Shown piece after piece: positions 1-9,005 of a stretch of DNA of 64,000 nucleotides. The notes under the pieces were generated by a model. It was given only the letters and a program-made list of their open reading frames with translations, was not told the DNA's origin and ran no database searches. How positions within the stretch are numbered: the stretch's first letter is position 1; every line of letters begins with the position of its first letter. This DNA is from an uncultured Tateyamaria sp. GTDB lineage: Bacteria; Pseudomonadota; Alphaproteobacteria; Rhodobacterales; Rhodobacteraceae. The translations under genes were made by a program, and so were the position numbers. Where the stretch lies: NCBI RefSeq assembly GCF_947503465.1, contig NZ_CANNDN010000001.1, forward strand, positions 1,860,001-1,924,000. The letters run 5' to 3'.

Positions 1-1
1 T

Positions 2-1009
2 GACCACCTGATCGTGGCCTCCGGCGCGCACCACTCCTACTTCGGGCGGGACGAATGGGAAAAGCACGCCCCCGGCCTCAAGCGCATCATCGACGCAACC
101 GAGATCCGCAAACAGGTGCTCATGGCCTTCGAACGGGCCGAAATCTCGAACTCCGACGCCGAACAGCGCCGCCAGCTGACATTTGTCGTGGTCGGTGGCG
201 GCCCCACCGGGGTGGAGATGGCAGGCGCCATCGCCGAACTTGCCAACCACGCGCTCGCGGCGGACTTCCACCGGATCAACTCCCGCGACGCCCGCGTCAT
301 CCTGATCGAAGCGGGCGACCGCCTGCTCAAGGCGTTCCCCGAGAAACTGTCGACCAAGGCCCAGAAATCACTGGAAAAGCTGGGCGTCGAGGTGATGGTC
401 GACACGCGGGTCGAAGACATCTGCGAAGACGGCGTTCAACTGCCCGACCAGTTCATCCCCTGCGCCACCAAGGTCTGGGGCGCGGGCGTGGCCGTCAAGA
501 ATGTGGGCCGCTGGCTCGACGCCGCCACCGACCGCACGGGCCGCGTGCCGGTGAACCCGGACCTCAGCCTGCCGGATGCGCCCAATGTCTACGTGATCGG
601 CGACGCGGCGCAGGTGCCGTGGAAAGACGGGCTTGATGTGCCCGGCATCGCGCCCGCAGCCAAGCAAGGCGGCAAGTTCGTGGGCAAGCGCATCGCGGCA
701 CTGACCGCCGGGCGCAAACATACCAAACCCTTCCGCTACCGCCATGCAGGCAACCTTGCCACCATCGGACGGCACGCCGCCGTCATCGACTTCGGCAGCA
801 TCCGCCTGTCGGGCTTTGTGGCATGGTGGCTTTGGGGCGTCGCGCACATCTACTTCCTGATCGGCGTACGCAACCCGGTCTTCGTCGCGATGAACTGGTT
901 CTGGTCGTACCTGACCTTCTCCAAGGGCGCGCGGCTGATCACAGGCCTGCGCCCCCTGCACGAAGATCACGACACCGAACCCAAACCGAAGGTGCACGCG
1001 GCGGAATAG
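2..1009 (+). CDS. NAD(P)/FAD-dependent oxidoreductase, type II NADH dehydrogenase-like (5' partial)
   Basis: The gene is cut by the left edge; the frame is open from base 2, reading DHLIVASGAHHSYFG. About 335 residues remain. They include the second dinucleotide-binding motif VVVGGGPTGVEMAG (NADH side), the FAD-contacting VIGDAAQV, and a hydrophobic C-terminal stretch (GFVAWWLWGVAHIYFLIGV) that in NDH-2 enzymes lies at the membrane. The family passes electrons from NADH to quinone without pumping protons. It converges with the aminotransferase gene, leaving 3 bp between stop codons. The family is clear; the exact electron acceptor is inferred. Confidence 0.88.
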   Translation, partial: DHLIVASGAHHSYFGRDEWEKHAPGLKRIIDATEIRKQVLMAFERAEISNSDAEQRRQLTFVVVGGGPTGVEMAGAIAELANHALAADFHRINSRDARVILIEAGDRLLKAFPEKLSTKAQKSLEKLGVEVMVDTRVEDICEDGVQLPDQFIPCATKVWGAGVAVKNVGRWLDAATDRTGRVPVNPDLSLPDAPNVYVIGDAAQVPWKDGLDVPGIAPAAKQGGKFVGKRIAALTAGRKHTKPFRYRHAGNLATIGRHAAVIDFGSIRLSGFVAWWLWGVAHIYFLIGVRNPVFVAMNWFWSYLTFSKGARLITGLRPLHEDHDTEPKPKVHAAE

Positions 1010-1012
1010 GGG

Positions 1013-2332
1013 TCAGGCGAACACGGCCTGCATGGCACGGTCCAGCTTGTCCACTAGTTCGCCCACCTGTGCGTCCTCCAGGATGAAAGGCGGGGCCAGC
1101 AACACGTGGTCGCCCTGGGTGCCGTCCACGGTTCCGCCCATCGGATAACAGATCAGCCCGGCCTCGAATGCCGCGGCCTTCAGGCGGGCATGCACCTTGT
1201 CAGCCGGGTCAAAGGGCGCTTTTGTCCCCCGGTCCCGCACCAGTTCGATGGCGCGAAACAGGCCCACGCCCCGGATGTCACCCACATGCGCATGCTGCCC
1301 GAACCGATCGGCCAGCGCATCGTGCAGCGCCTCGCCCACAGGCGTGACCCGATCCAGAACGCGATCATCCAGCAACCGCTCCAGCACGGCCAGGGCGGCC
1401 GCACAGGCCACCGGATGGCCCAGATAGGTATGCCCATGCTGGAAAAAGCCCGACCCGTCCCGGATCGTGTCGTGAATGCGCGCCGAACACATCATCGCAC
1501 CAATGGGCTGGTACCCCGCGCCCAACCCCTTCGCGATGGCACAGATGTCGGGCACGGCCCCGTAATGCTCGGCGGCAAACATTGTGCCCGTGCGGCCCAT
1601 CCCGCACATCACCTCGTCAAAGATCAGCAGGATACCATGCCGGTCACAGACCTCGCGCACCCGGGCAAAGTAATCCGCGACAGGTGGCACCGCCCCCAGC
1701 GTCGCACCCACGACAGGCTCGGCGACAAAGGCCAGAACCGTCTCCGGACCCAGCGCGTCAATCTCGGCCTCCAGCTCGGCAATCAGCCGGTCGACATAGA
1801 CCGCATCGGGCTCCCCCTCCGCCTGCCCGCGATAGGCATAACAAGGCGACACATGGCTCACCTCCATCAGCAGCGGATCAAATGGCGCACGCCGCGCCGC
1901 GTTCCCGCCGGTGGCCAACGCACCCAACGTGTTGCCGTGATAACTCTGGCGGCGGGCAATCACGCGGGTCCGTGTCGGTTGCCCACTCTCGATCACGTAT
2001 TGGCGCGCCAACTTCAGGGCCGACTCCATCGCCTCTGACCCGCCGGACACGACATACACCCGGTCCAACCCCTCCGGGGCCGCCGCCACCAACCGCTCCG
2101 CCAACCGTTCCGCAGGGTCCGAGGTAAAGAACCCCGTGTGGGCAAAGGCCACCTGATCCAGCTGTGCCGTGATGGCGCCGGTCACATGAGGATCCCCATG
2201 ACCCAGACAGGACACCGCCGCATCACCACAATTGAGATAGGATTTTCCCGTCGTGTCATACAGATACGGCCCCTGACCGCGCGCCACCATCGGTGGCGGG
2301 GCCTTTGAATTGCGGGGGAAAACATGGCTCAT
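1013..2332 (-). CDS. Class III PLP-dependent aminotransferase
   Basis: 439 residues, close to the family norm of 430-460. The start is set at the ATG giving MSHVFPRNSK, because the open frame upstream of it has no family-like sequence. The PLP-lysine region is AIAKGLGAGYQPIGAM, preceded by the cofactor-binding Asp in LLIFDEVMCGMGRTG; GSEAMESALKLAR is the phosphate-binding loop. Such enzymes move an amino group from omega-amino acids, amines or similar donors to pyruvate or 2-oxoglutarate. Substrate cannot be read from sequence. It is divergent from the TRAP receptor gene, so the two may share a control region (2333-2548). Confidence 0.9.
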   Translation of the reverse strand: MSHVFPRNSKAPPPMVARGQGPYLYDTTGKSYLNCGDAAVSCLGHGDPHVTGAITAQLDQVAFAHTGFFTSDPAERLAERLVAAAPEGLDRVYVVSGGSEAMESALKLARQYVIESGQPTRTRVIARRQSYHGNTLGALATGGNAARRAPFDPLLMEVSHVSPCYAYRGQAEGEPDAVYVDRLIAELEAEIDALGPETVLAFVAEPVVGATLGAVPPVADYFARVREVCDRHGILLIFDEVMCGMGRTGTMFAAEHYGAVPDICAIAKGLGAGYQPIGAMMCSARIHDTIRDGSGFFQHGHTYLGHPVACAAALAVLERLLDDRVLDRVTPVGEALHDALADRFGQHAHVGDIRGVGLFRAIELVRDRGTKAPFDPADKVHARLKAAAFEAGLICYPMGGTVDGTQGDHVLLAPPFILEDAQVGELVDKLDRAMQAVFA

Positions 2333-2548
2333 GGTCCGGTCATCCTTGCAGGCGCGGACACAGGCCGCGCGCCACAGCAGAATGTCGCGATTTTTCAGCC
2401 CGGAAAAGCCCCCGCGCGCGCCGTGCGTCTCATTTTTGGCGCGCAAAGGTTGCACCCGCCCGGATTCTTGCACAGGGTGTATGCACCAAACCAAGTGCCC
2501 GGACACCAACCGGGCCACGTCACACCAAAAATTTGGGAGAAACCATCT

Positions 2549-3517
2549 ATGTTTGCAAAACTAAAACTGGGTGCCGCGGTTGTCGCGGGCGCGCTGATGA
2601 CAGCGCCCATCGCCACCGCGCAGGAATTCATCTCGATCGGCACCGGCGGCGTGACCGGCGTGTACTACCCCACGGGCGGTGCAATCTGCCGTCTGGTGAA
2701 CCGGGACCGCAAGGAACACGGCATCCGCTGCGCCGTGGAATCGACGGGCGGTTCGGTCTACAACATCAACACGATCAAGGCGGGCGAACTTGAGTTCGGC
2801 GTGGCCCAGTCCGACTGGCAGCACCACGCGTTCAACGGCACCTCGAAATTCGAGGGCGACGCGGCCTTCCCCGATATCCGCGCCGTGATGTCGGTCCACC
2901 CCGAACCCTTCACGCTTGTCGTGCGCAGTGACAGCGGCATCGACAGCTTCGAAGGCCTGAAGGGCAAGCGCGTCAATGTCGGCAACGCAGGCTCCGGTCA
3001 GCGCGCCACGATGGAGGTTGTCATGGCAGCCTTCGGCATGGGCATGGACGACTTCGCTCTGGCGACCGAGTTCAAGGGCTCCGAAATGGCCAAGGAGATT
3101 TGCGACGGCAACATCGACGCGATGATCTACACCATCGGTCACCCTGCCGCAGCGATCAAGGAAGCGTCGACAACCTGTGACGTGAAACTTGTCTCCGTCA
3201 CCGGCGCGCCCATCGACCAGCTTGTCGCGGACAACCCGTTCTATCGCGTGGCGACGATTCCCGGCGGCATGTATGCGGGCACGGACGGCGACACGACCAC
3301 CTTCGGTGTGGGTGCCACCTTTGTCACCTCTGCCAGCGTGCCCGAAGACACGGTGTACGTCGTCGCCAAGGCGGTCATGGAAAACATTGACGATTTCCGC
3401 GGCCTGCACCCGGCATTTGCCAATCTGGACCCGGCCCAGATGGTTCAGGACGGCCTGAGCGCACCACTGCACCCCGGTGCGGAACGCGCTTACAAAGAAC
3501 TGGGTCTGATGGACTAA
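2549..3517 (+). CDS. TAXI-family TRAP transporter solute receptor
   Basis: 322 residues with a Sec signal peptide (about residues 1-24, ending APIATA) and the mature start QEFISIGTGGVTGVYYPTGG, the hallmark of TAXI receptors. The start is chosen for the signal peptide and for GGGAGA at 2535-2540. Periplasmic receptor for the fused permease encoded next; TAXI systems use ion gradients to import organic acids or related solutes. The substrate is unknown. An intrinsic terminator follows the gene, so receptor message may exceed permease message, which is common for binding proteins. Confidence 0.92.
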   Translation: MFAKLKLGAAVVAGALMTAPIATAQEFISIGTGGVTGVYYPTGGAICRLVNRDRKEHGIRCAVESTGGSVYNINTIKAGELEFGVAQSDWQHHAFNGTSKFEGDAAFPDIRAVMSVHPEPFTLVVRSDSGIDSFEGLKGKRVNVGNAGSGQRATMEVVMAAFGMGMDDFALATEFKGSEMAKEICDGNIDAMIYTIGHPAAAIKEASTTCDVKLVSVTGAPIDQLVADNPFYRVATIPGGMYAGTDGDTTTFGVGATFVTSASVPEDTVYVVAKAVMENIDDFRGLHPAFANLDPAQMVQDGLSAPLHPGAERAYKELGLMD

Positions 3518-3529
3518 TCCAGACCTTGC

Positions 3530-3559
3530 AAACGCCCGGAGCCATCGCTTCGGGCGTTT
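3530..3559 (+). terminator. Hairpin between TAXI receptor and permease genes
   Basis: AAACGCCCG at 3530-3538 pairs with CGGGCGTTT at 3551-3559 (9 bp, no mismatch), followed by a weak T-containing tail (CACATTTC). It lies between receptor stop and permease start and probably gives partial termination or protects the receptor mRNA 3' end. Confidence 0.7.
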
Positions 3560-3617
3560 CACATTTCATGACGACAGACAGCAGACGGGTGCATAAAGCC
3601 CGCGCGGGGGACCCATC

Positions 3618-6245
3618 ATGACCGATCAGAACACAGCCGCACCATCCGCCGACGATCTGGTGGCCGAGGCCGACACCGGCGCACGCACCCCCTCTGCCGC
3701 ATGGCAGGCCAAGCTGATCATCGGCACATGCATCGCATGGTCCCTGTTCCAGCTTTACATCGCGTCCCAGGTCCCCGGCATCGTGGCGCAGGCCACCGGC
3801 GTGGGCATCTTCGCCAATATCGTAGCCCAGGCCCGCTTCGTGCACCTCGCCTTCGCCATCATGCTGGCAACGCTCGCCTTTCCGCTGTTCAAATCCTCCC
3901 CCCGCGACCGCATCCCGCTTTATGACTGGGCGCTGATCATACTCGGGGTCAGTTCCTGCCTGTATCTTGTCGTCTTCCGGTTCGAGATTGCAGATCGCCC
4001 CGGCCTCTGGAGCACATCCGACATCGTCATGTCCTCCATCGGCATGATCGTCCTGTTGGTCGCCGTCTACCGGTCCCTCGGTCTGCCCCTCGTCATCATC
4101 GCGTCCGCCTTCATCGCGTTTGCCTTCTTCGGCGGCTATTCCGAATGGGCACGCGAAATCACGAACTATGGCGGCGCATCCCTGTCAAAGGCCCTCGGCC
4201 ACTACTGGATGCAGACCGAAGGCGTGTTCGGCGTCGCCTTGGGCGTCTCCACGTCCATGATCTTCCTTTTTGTCCTCTTCGGCGCACTACTCGACCGCGC
4301 AGGCGGCGGGTCATGGTTCATCAAGGTGGCCATCGCCCTTCTGGGTGCCCTGCGCGGCGGCCCGGCCAAGGCATCGGTGCTGTCGTCGATGCTCACCGGC
4401 ATGATCTCCGGCTCGTCCATCTCGAACACCGTGACCACGGGCACCTTCACCATCCCGCTGATGAAGCGCATCGGCTTCCCGGCGGAAAAGGCCGGCGCGG
4501 TCGAGGTGGCGTCGTCCACCAACGGCCAGCTGACGCCGCCCGTGATGGGGGCGGCCGCCTTCCTCATGGTCGAATATGTCAACATCCCCTACATCGACGT
4601 GGTCAAGCACGCCTTCCTGCCTGCGGTCATCAGCTACATCGCGCTGCTCTACATCGTGCACCTCGAAGCGTTGAAGATGCAGATGCAGGGCCTGAAAAAG
4701 GCAGGCCGCCACATCGGCCCGGTCCTCATCCTGATCCTCTTCCTGTCCGGGTTCATCTTTCTTGGGGCCTGCACCTTCCTGATGATCGGCCTGCGCAACG
4801 TGCTCGACACCTTCATGACCGAAAGCGTCTACGGCGCAATTGTCGTCGTTGCCCTCCTCTACCTCGCGCTCGTCTACTTCGCCTCCCGCTACCCGGATGT
4901 GGCGATGGACGATCCGGACGGTGAACTCGAAGCCCCCAGGCTCACACCCACACTCCTCGGCGGTGCCTACTTCTCTCTCCCGATCTTCATCCTCGTGTGG
5001 AACCTCATGGTGCGCACCGACAGCCTCGACCGGCTGTCGCCGTCGCTCTCGGCCTTCTGGGCCACGATCTTCATGATCATCGTCGCACTCACCCACCGCC
5101 CGCTCAAGGCGCTGTTCCGGGGCGAGGCATTCAGCCACGCCACCGTCGCAGGCTGGCGCGACTTTATCGAGGGGCTGATCCTCGGCGCGCGCAACATGAT
5201 CGGCATCGGCGTCGCGACGGGCGCTGCAGGCGTCATCGTCGGCACGATCAGCCTGACGGGTGCGCACCAGGTCATCGGCCAGGTGGTCGAGGTGATCGCA
5301 GGCGGCAACATCTGGATCCTCCTGATCCTCGTCGCCATCATGTCGCTGATCCTCGGCATGGGCCTGCCCACCACGGCCAACTACATCGTCGTGTCCTCGC
5401 TCATGGCCCCGGTGATCCTCACCGTGGGCGCGTCCGCGGGCTACATCTTCCCCCTGATCGCGGTGCACCTGTTCGTGTTCTACTTCGGCATCCTCGCGGA
5501 TGACACGCCCCCGGTCGGCCTTGCCGCCTACGCGGCGGCGGCCATCTCACGCGGCGACCCGATCAAGACAGGGGTCCAGGGCTTTGCCTACGACATCCGC
5601 ACGGCGCTCCTGCCGTTCCTCTTCATCTTCAACACCGACCTGCTGCTGATCGACGTGGGCTTTGCCAAGGCAATCCTCGTGTTCTTCATATCCCTCATTG
5701 CCATGCTGCTCTTCGCGGCGGCAACCCAGGGCTACTTCATCGCCAAAAGCAAAGCCTGGGAAACGGTGGCGCTGCTGGTGATCGCCTTCATGCTGTTCCG
5801 GCCCGACTACCTGCTCGACCAGGTCAGCGAGAAATACCAAACCGCCTCCGGTCCCGCCGCACTCGAACTCATGGCCAATGCCGAGACGGACAGGGAACTG
5901 CGGATCGTGGTCGAGGGCCCGGACTTCGACAGCGGCCAACTCAGGCCCACCACCATCACCCTGCCCGCCATCAACGGTGACGCAACCGGGGCGCTGGACG
6001 CACAGGGGCTGGCCCTCCTGCAAGACGGCGACATCCTCGCTATGGACGAACCCTTCCCCGGCACACCCTTCTTCGAAAGCCTCGGGAACGAATACGACTT
6101 CTACGGCGACAGCCCGGTGCAGATCACCCAGGTGCAGATCGAAAACGACCGGCTGCCCAAGGAACTCTTCTTCATCCCGGCGCTGCTGCTCTTGGGCGGG
6201 CTGGTCCTGATCCAACGCCGCCGCGCCACCCAACCGGCCTTCTAA
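3618..6245 (+). CDS. TRAP transporter fused permease (DctQM-type, TAXI system)
   Basis: 875 residues with many hydrophobic segments. The small (DctQ-like) and large (DctM-like) subunits are fused, as is usual for TAXI systems. Residues about 230-330 carry the conserved DctM segment around SSMLTGMISGSSISNTVTTG and GAVEVASSTNGQLTPPVMGA; LGMGLPTTANYIVVSSLMAP is a second DctM signature. The C-terminal 150 residues include an extramembrane part resembling DUF3394 and a last membrane segment (FFIPALLLLGGLVLI). The gene follows its receptor and precedes a UspA gene by 11 bp, a common trio. Confidence 0.92.
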   Translation: MTDQNTAAPSADDLVAEADTGARTPSAAWQAKLIIGTCIAWSLFQLYIASQVPGIVAQATGVGIFANIVAQARFVHLAFAIMLATLAFPLFKSSPRDRIPLYDWALIILGVSSCLYLVVFRFEIADRPGLWSTSDIVMSSIGMIVLLVAVYRSLGLPLVIIASAFIAFAFFGGYSEWAREITNYGGASLSKALGHYWMQTEGVFGVALGVSTSMIFLFVLFGALLDRAGGGSWFIKVAIALLGALRGGPAKASVLSSMLTGMISGSSISNTVTTGTFTIPLMKRIGFPAEKAGAVEVASSTNGQLTPPVMGAAAFLMVEYVNIPYIDVVKHAFLPAVISYIALLYIVHLEALKMQMQGLKKAGRHIGPVLILILFLSGFIFLGACTFLMIGLRNVLDTFMTESVYGAIVVVALLYLALVYFASRYPDVAMDDPDGELEAPRLTPTLLGGAYFSLPIFILVWNLMVRTDSLDRLSPSLSAFWATIFMIIVALTHRPLKALFRGEAFSHATVAGWRDFIEGLILGARNMIGIGVATGAAGVIVGTISLTGAHQVIGQVVEVIAGGNIWILLILVAIMSLILGMGLPTTANYIVVSSLMAPVILTVGASAGYIFPLIAVHLFVFYFGILADDTPPVGLAAYAAAAISRGDPIKTGVQGFAYDIRTALLPFLFIFNTDLLLIDVGFAKAILVFFISLIAMLLFAAATQGYFIAKSKAWETVALLVIAFMLFRPDYLLDQVSEKYQTASGPAALELMANAETDRELRIVVEGPDFDSGQLRPTTITLPAINGDATGALDAQGLALLQDGDILAMDEPFPGTPFFESLGNEYDFYGDSPVQITQVQIENDRLPKELFFIPALLLLGGLVLIQRRRATQPAF

Positions 6246-6256
6246 GGGGACCCACG

Positions 6257-6682
6257 ATGTTCAAAACGCTCCTCCTGGCGGTCGACGTCAACGCACCCGA
6301 AGGCTCCGCCCGCAGCGCCCAGGCCGCCATCGCCATGGCCCGCGCCGAAGCGGCCACGCTGCACCTGCTGAACGTTGTGCCGGACACAGGCATGGCGATC
6401 GTCGGCGCGTCCATGGCCGCGGACAGCATGCAGAATGCGCTGGCCGCCGCGCGGGCGGAACTGGAACGCTGGGCCAGCACAACCATCCCGGCCGAAGTCG
6501 CACATCAGATCCACGTGGCCGAAGGCACGGTCTACGACCAGATCATCCGCACGGCCAACCGCCTGGACATCGACGCCATCGTGGTGGGCGCCCACCGGCC
6601 CGAACTGAAGGACTACCTGATCGGACCCAACGCCGCCCGCGTGGCGCGCCATGCCACGCAATCTGTGTTCGTGATCCGGTAA
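6257..6682 (+). CDS. Universal stress protein (UspA family)
   Basis: 141 residues, single Usp domain. It begins MFKTLLLAVD, and its C-terminal half contains VVGAHRPELKDYLIGPNAAR, matching the G-2x-G-9x-G-type nucleotide-binding loop in modified form. It lies 11 bp behind the TRAP permease gene and is very probably co-transcribed. UspA proteins encoded with TRAP transporters, such as TeaD of Halomonas, can regulate the transporter, so a similar role is a reasonable inference here. Confidence 0.88.
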   Translation: MFKTLLLAVDVNAPEGSARSAQAAIAMARAEAATLHLLNVVPDTGMAIVGASMAADSMQNALAAARAELERWASTTIPAEVAHQIHVAEGTVYDQIIRTANRLDIDAIVVGAHRPELKDYLIGPNAARVARHATQSVFVIR

Positions 6683-6780
6683 ACCCGCACAATCGTCTAC
6701 ATGTTTTCGTGAACGTGGTGCGACATTCTGTCAATACGCCCTAGGTTAAAGCGCGCAAACCTACGCGCTTGGATCACCTC

Positions 6781-6927
6781 ATGGACACCTTCATTTCTTT
6801 GCTCATCATCTTGAACATCACACTCGCCATCGCGATTGTCGTCGCGAAAATGGCCCGGCTGGACCGCGCTTATGCCAAACAGGTGCGGGCAGACCAAAAG
6901 TGGAAATCCCACTTCCGCCGCGACTAG
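6781..6927 (+). CDS. Small single-pass membrane protein (48 aa)
   Basis: A 48-residue reading frame: N-terminal MDTFISLLIILNITLAIAIV forms one membrane helix, followed by a very basic tail (AKMARLDRAYAKQV...WKSHFRRD). This positive-inside pattern is typical of real small membrane proteins. The ribosome binding site is weak (TTGGA about 8 bases upstream). It follows UspA by about 100 bp on the same strand. No family was recognised. Confidence 0.55.
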   Translation: MDTFISLLIILNITLAIAIVVAKMARLDRAYAKQVRADQKWKSHFRRD

Positions 6928-7107
6928 AGCAGCGCTGCACCAGCCAAGCCTGCGCCGGACCTGATACATGCCGGGTCCGAGCGCAGTTCCAGATAATCTC
7001 CGCTCCGCGGCTAGGGTCGGCTTTGAGCCCTCTTCGACTGATGCTGCGCGGTGCGCAAATGTCAGCTTCCACGAGACATCATCGAACGGGCGGCCTATGA
7101 TCCGTGC

Positions 7108-8070
7108 ATGCGCATTGCTTTTATCGGTACGTCCCACGTTCACACGCCTGACTATCTATCGGTTTGCCGGGACTTGCCTTGGGTTGAGATGGTTGGCGTG
7201 GCTCGTGTCGACGTTGAGACACTCAATCTCCTGACAGATTTGCCGCCTATCTTTGATAGGCAGGAGGAGCTTCCGCCACATGACCTGGCCGTTGTACTGA
7301 CCGATATCCAATCTCACGACGAGGTGTGCGCGCGTCTCTCATCACCAGCGGTTTTCATTGAAAAGCCACTTGGGTTAGACGGTGATCGCGCTGACGGCAT
7401 TGGCCAAATGCTCAGCAGTGCGGGCAAGCGCGTCGAAGTCGGCTTTTTCCTACGCCACTCCACTGCGCTCAAAACACTCGTTGATGCCAGCAAAAGCCCT
7501 GAAATTGGCAACATCCGCTTTGCTCGCTTCGCTTTTGCGCATCCGGGTTTATCAGAGGGTTGGTTACGACACTGGCCAGCTCATATTGCTATTGAGCGTA
7601 TGGGTGGTGGCGCCTTCACCGACCTCGCGATCCATCTGGTCGACGCAGCGCTTGCAATCTTAGGGCCGCTCCGTGCTACGTCGTGTGTACTGGATAAGGT
7701 TGGACCAGGGTATGGCGGCCTCAATCAAAATTTCGATAGCCAAGGGCAGGCAACGCTTACATCGGCGCATGGCGCTCTCGTTCACGTATGGGCCAGCGCA
7801 GAAGCACCCGAAGTTATGCTGACAGCGCAACTTATTTGCGAACATGGAGAGATTAGTCTCAATGGCGGGCGGGTTTTGCTTCGTTACCCGCCTGATAATG
7901 TGACCGTCCTCCACGATGGTCAGATGCCAACACCCGCAGACGGCTTCCGGGCGGCCTTAGAGGCGCTGCGAAACCGAGAAAACCCAATACTGGAGATTGC
8001 CGATGCCGTCTCGGTTAGCCAGATTATGGATAGTATACTTGAAAAGTCTGAAACACGTAGCCTGCGCTGA
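7108..8070 (+). CDS. Gfo/Idh/MocA-type NAD(P)-dependent oxidoreductase
   Basis: 320 residues from an ATG giving MRIAFIGTSHVHTPDYL. The N-terminal Rossmann domain has FIEKPLGLDGDRADGIGQML, in which EKP is the catalytic lysine motif of the Gfo/Idh/MocA family. The C-terminal part includes GGGAFTDLAIHLVDAALAIL, the family's GG.....H..D segment. Members oxidise or reduce sugars, inositols or related compounds. Codon use is visibly less GC-rich than in neighbouring genes (many TTT, GTT, CTT, TTG, ACA). It has no operon partner and is bordered by non-coding stretches, suggesting recent acquisition. Confidence 0.8.
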   Translation: MRIAFIGTSHVHTPDYLSVCRDLPWVEMVGVARVDVETLNLLTDLPPIFDRQEELPPHDLAVVLTDIQSHDEVCARLSSPAVFIEKPLGLDGDRADGIGQMLSSAGKRVEVGFFLRHSTALKTLVDASKSPEIGNIRFARFAFAHPGLSEGWLRHWPAHIAIERMGGGAFTDLAIHLVDAALAILGPLRATSCVLDKVGPGYGGLNQNFDSQGQATLTSAHGALVHVWASAEAPEVMLTAQLICEHGEISLNGGRVLLRYPPDNVTVLHDGQMPTPADGFRAALEALRNRENPILEIADAVSVSQIMDSILEKSETRSLR

Positions 8071-8277
8071 GCGGTTGTTATTACCAGCCATTGCCGCTCC
8101 TGCTTCGAATTCACGGTTTGTCCGCAAACCAGACATCCCACACCCCCAGCAAACACCCAGACCAACAGGCCCCGGCGACGTCCCTCGCAATGAGGTTGCC
8201 TCACAAGGCAGACGCACAATAAATTCTAGGTCCGGCGGCCCCGCGATCCCTGCACGCCGCCCGTTCTCATCACGCCC
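8071..8277. other. Intergenic stretch with no recognised feature
   Basis: 207 bases between the convergent oxidoreductase and DUF4864-like genes. No strong terminator, repeat or reading frame with family resemblance was seen. Confidence 0.5.
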
Positions 8278-8679
8278 TCATGCGCTGACACCGGGCGCTT
8301 CCAAAATCTGCACCCCGCCGATCTTCCAGCCATCGGCCGTCTCGATCATCGCATAGGCCAGGAAATGCACCCCGCCTTGCGCGTCTTCAATCCGCACCGT
8401 CTGCACAAACCGCCCCGCCTCTTCGCGCAGGTCCAGATAGGTCACGTCCGCAGGCCGCCACACCATCGGATAGCCTTGGGTGACCATGCGACCAAAATTC
8501 TCGGGCGTGCCGAAAATTCCGCGGATGTTGGGCGCGGCATAGGTAAAGGCCTGCGCAAAATCATCCATCTTGAAGGCTTCGATCTGGCTGCCGATCACAT
8601 CTTCGATCTCGGTCTCCTGCGCCATCGCGGCACCGGCCAGGCCCAGGGCCAAAACGGCCCCCATCATCCATTTGCGCAT
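8278..8679 (-). CDS. Exported DUF4864-like protein
   Basis: 133 residues with a clear Sec signal peptide (MRKWMMGAVLALGLAGAAMA, then QETEIEDVIGSQIEAF). The mature domain resembles DUF4864: an N-terminal helix with IEAFKMDDFAQAFTYAAPNIR and a C-terminal DGWKIGGVQILEAPG like NTF2/SnoaL-fold proteins. The start is the ATG before the signal peptide; the open frame upstream is not family-like. Function unknown; the predicted location is periplasmic. Confidence 0.8.
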   Translation of the reverse strand: MRKWMMGAVLALGLAGAAMAQETEIEDVIGSQIEAFKMDDFAQAFTYAAPNIRGIFGTPENFGRMVTQGYPMVWRPADVTYLDLREEAGRFVQTVRIEDAQGGVHFLAYAMIETADGWKIGGVQILEAPGVSA

Positions 8680-9005
8680 CTGTGTCCTCCTTGTCGCTGC
8701 GAAACAAGCTAGCGCATCGGGGAAAACCGGCAAACGCCACCGACCGGGCACCACCGGAACACGCGGCTGGACCCGCGATCCCGGGCGCGCGGATCGTCGC
8801 TTCTCCGGTTCACCCGGAACCTCCCCGCAGGGCAGATTTTCCAGGGAATACATCGCCGCCTGCCTTCGCGCACCAGTTTGCCGGATGGACGGTTAAATTT
8901 CCCTGACCCCACCGTGCAAGCGCCAAGCGGTTGATCCCGCTTGGCTTTCACAAAGTGATGAATTTTCAGTGACCTGCCAGAGCAGGCTGTCCCCGCGGGG
9001 ACAGA
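8680..9005. other. Intergenic region holding a hairpin and a 16-bp palindrome
   Basis: 326 bases between the DUF4864-like gene start and the lysK stop. It contains GCCAAGCGG/CCGCTTGGC (8922-8930 with 8937-8945, loop of 6), a plausible 3' end for lysK without a U tract. It also holds the palindrome at 8988-9003, listed separately. The promoter of the DUF4864-like gene must lie here, but no convincing -35/-10 pair was identified. Confidence 0.5.
8988..9003. repeat. 16-bp palindrome TGTCCCCGCGGGGACA, copy 1
   Basis: A perfect palindrome 2 bp after the lysK stop codon, extended to 18 bp by flanking C and G. Identical copies occur at 10635, 35123 and 59350. Confidence 0.85.

Noticed and set aside
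4311-5468. Long antisense frame within the TRAP permease gene
   Set aside because: Reverse-strand frame of low complexity (His/Asp/Glu-rich), the usual shadow of a GC-rich gene; the plus-strand gene has clear transporter motifs.
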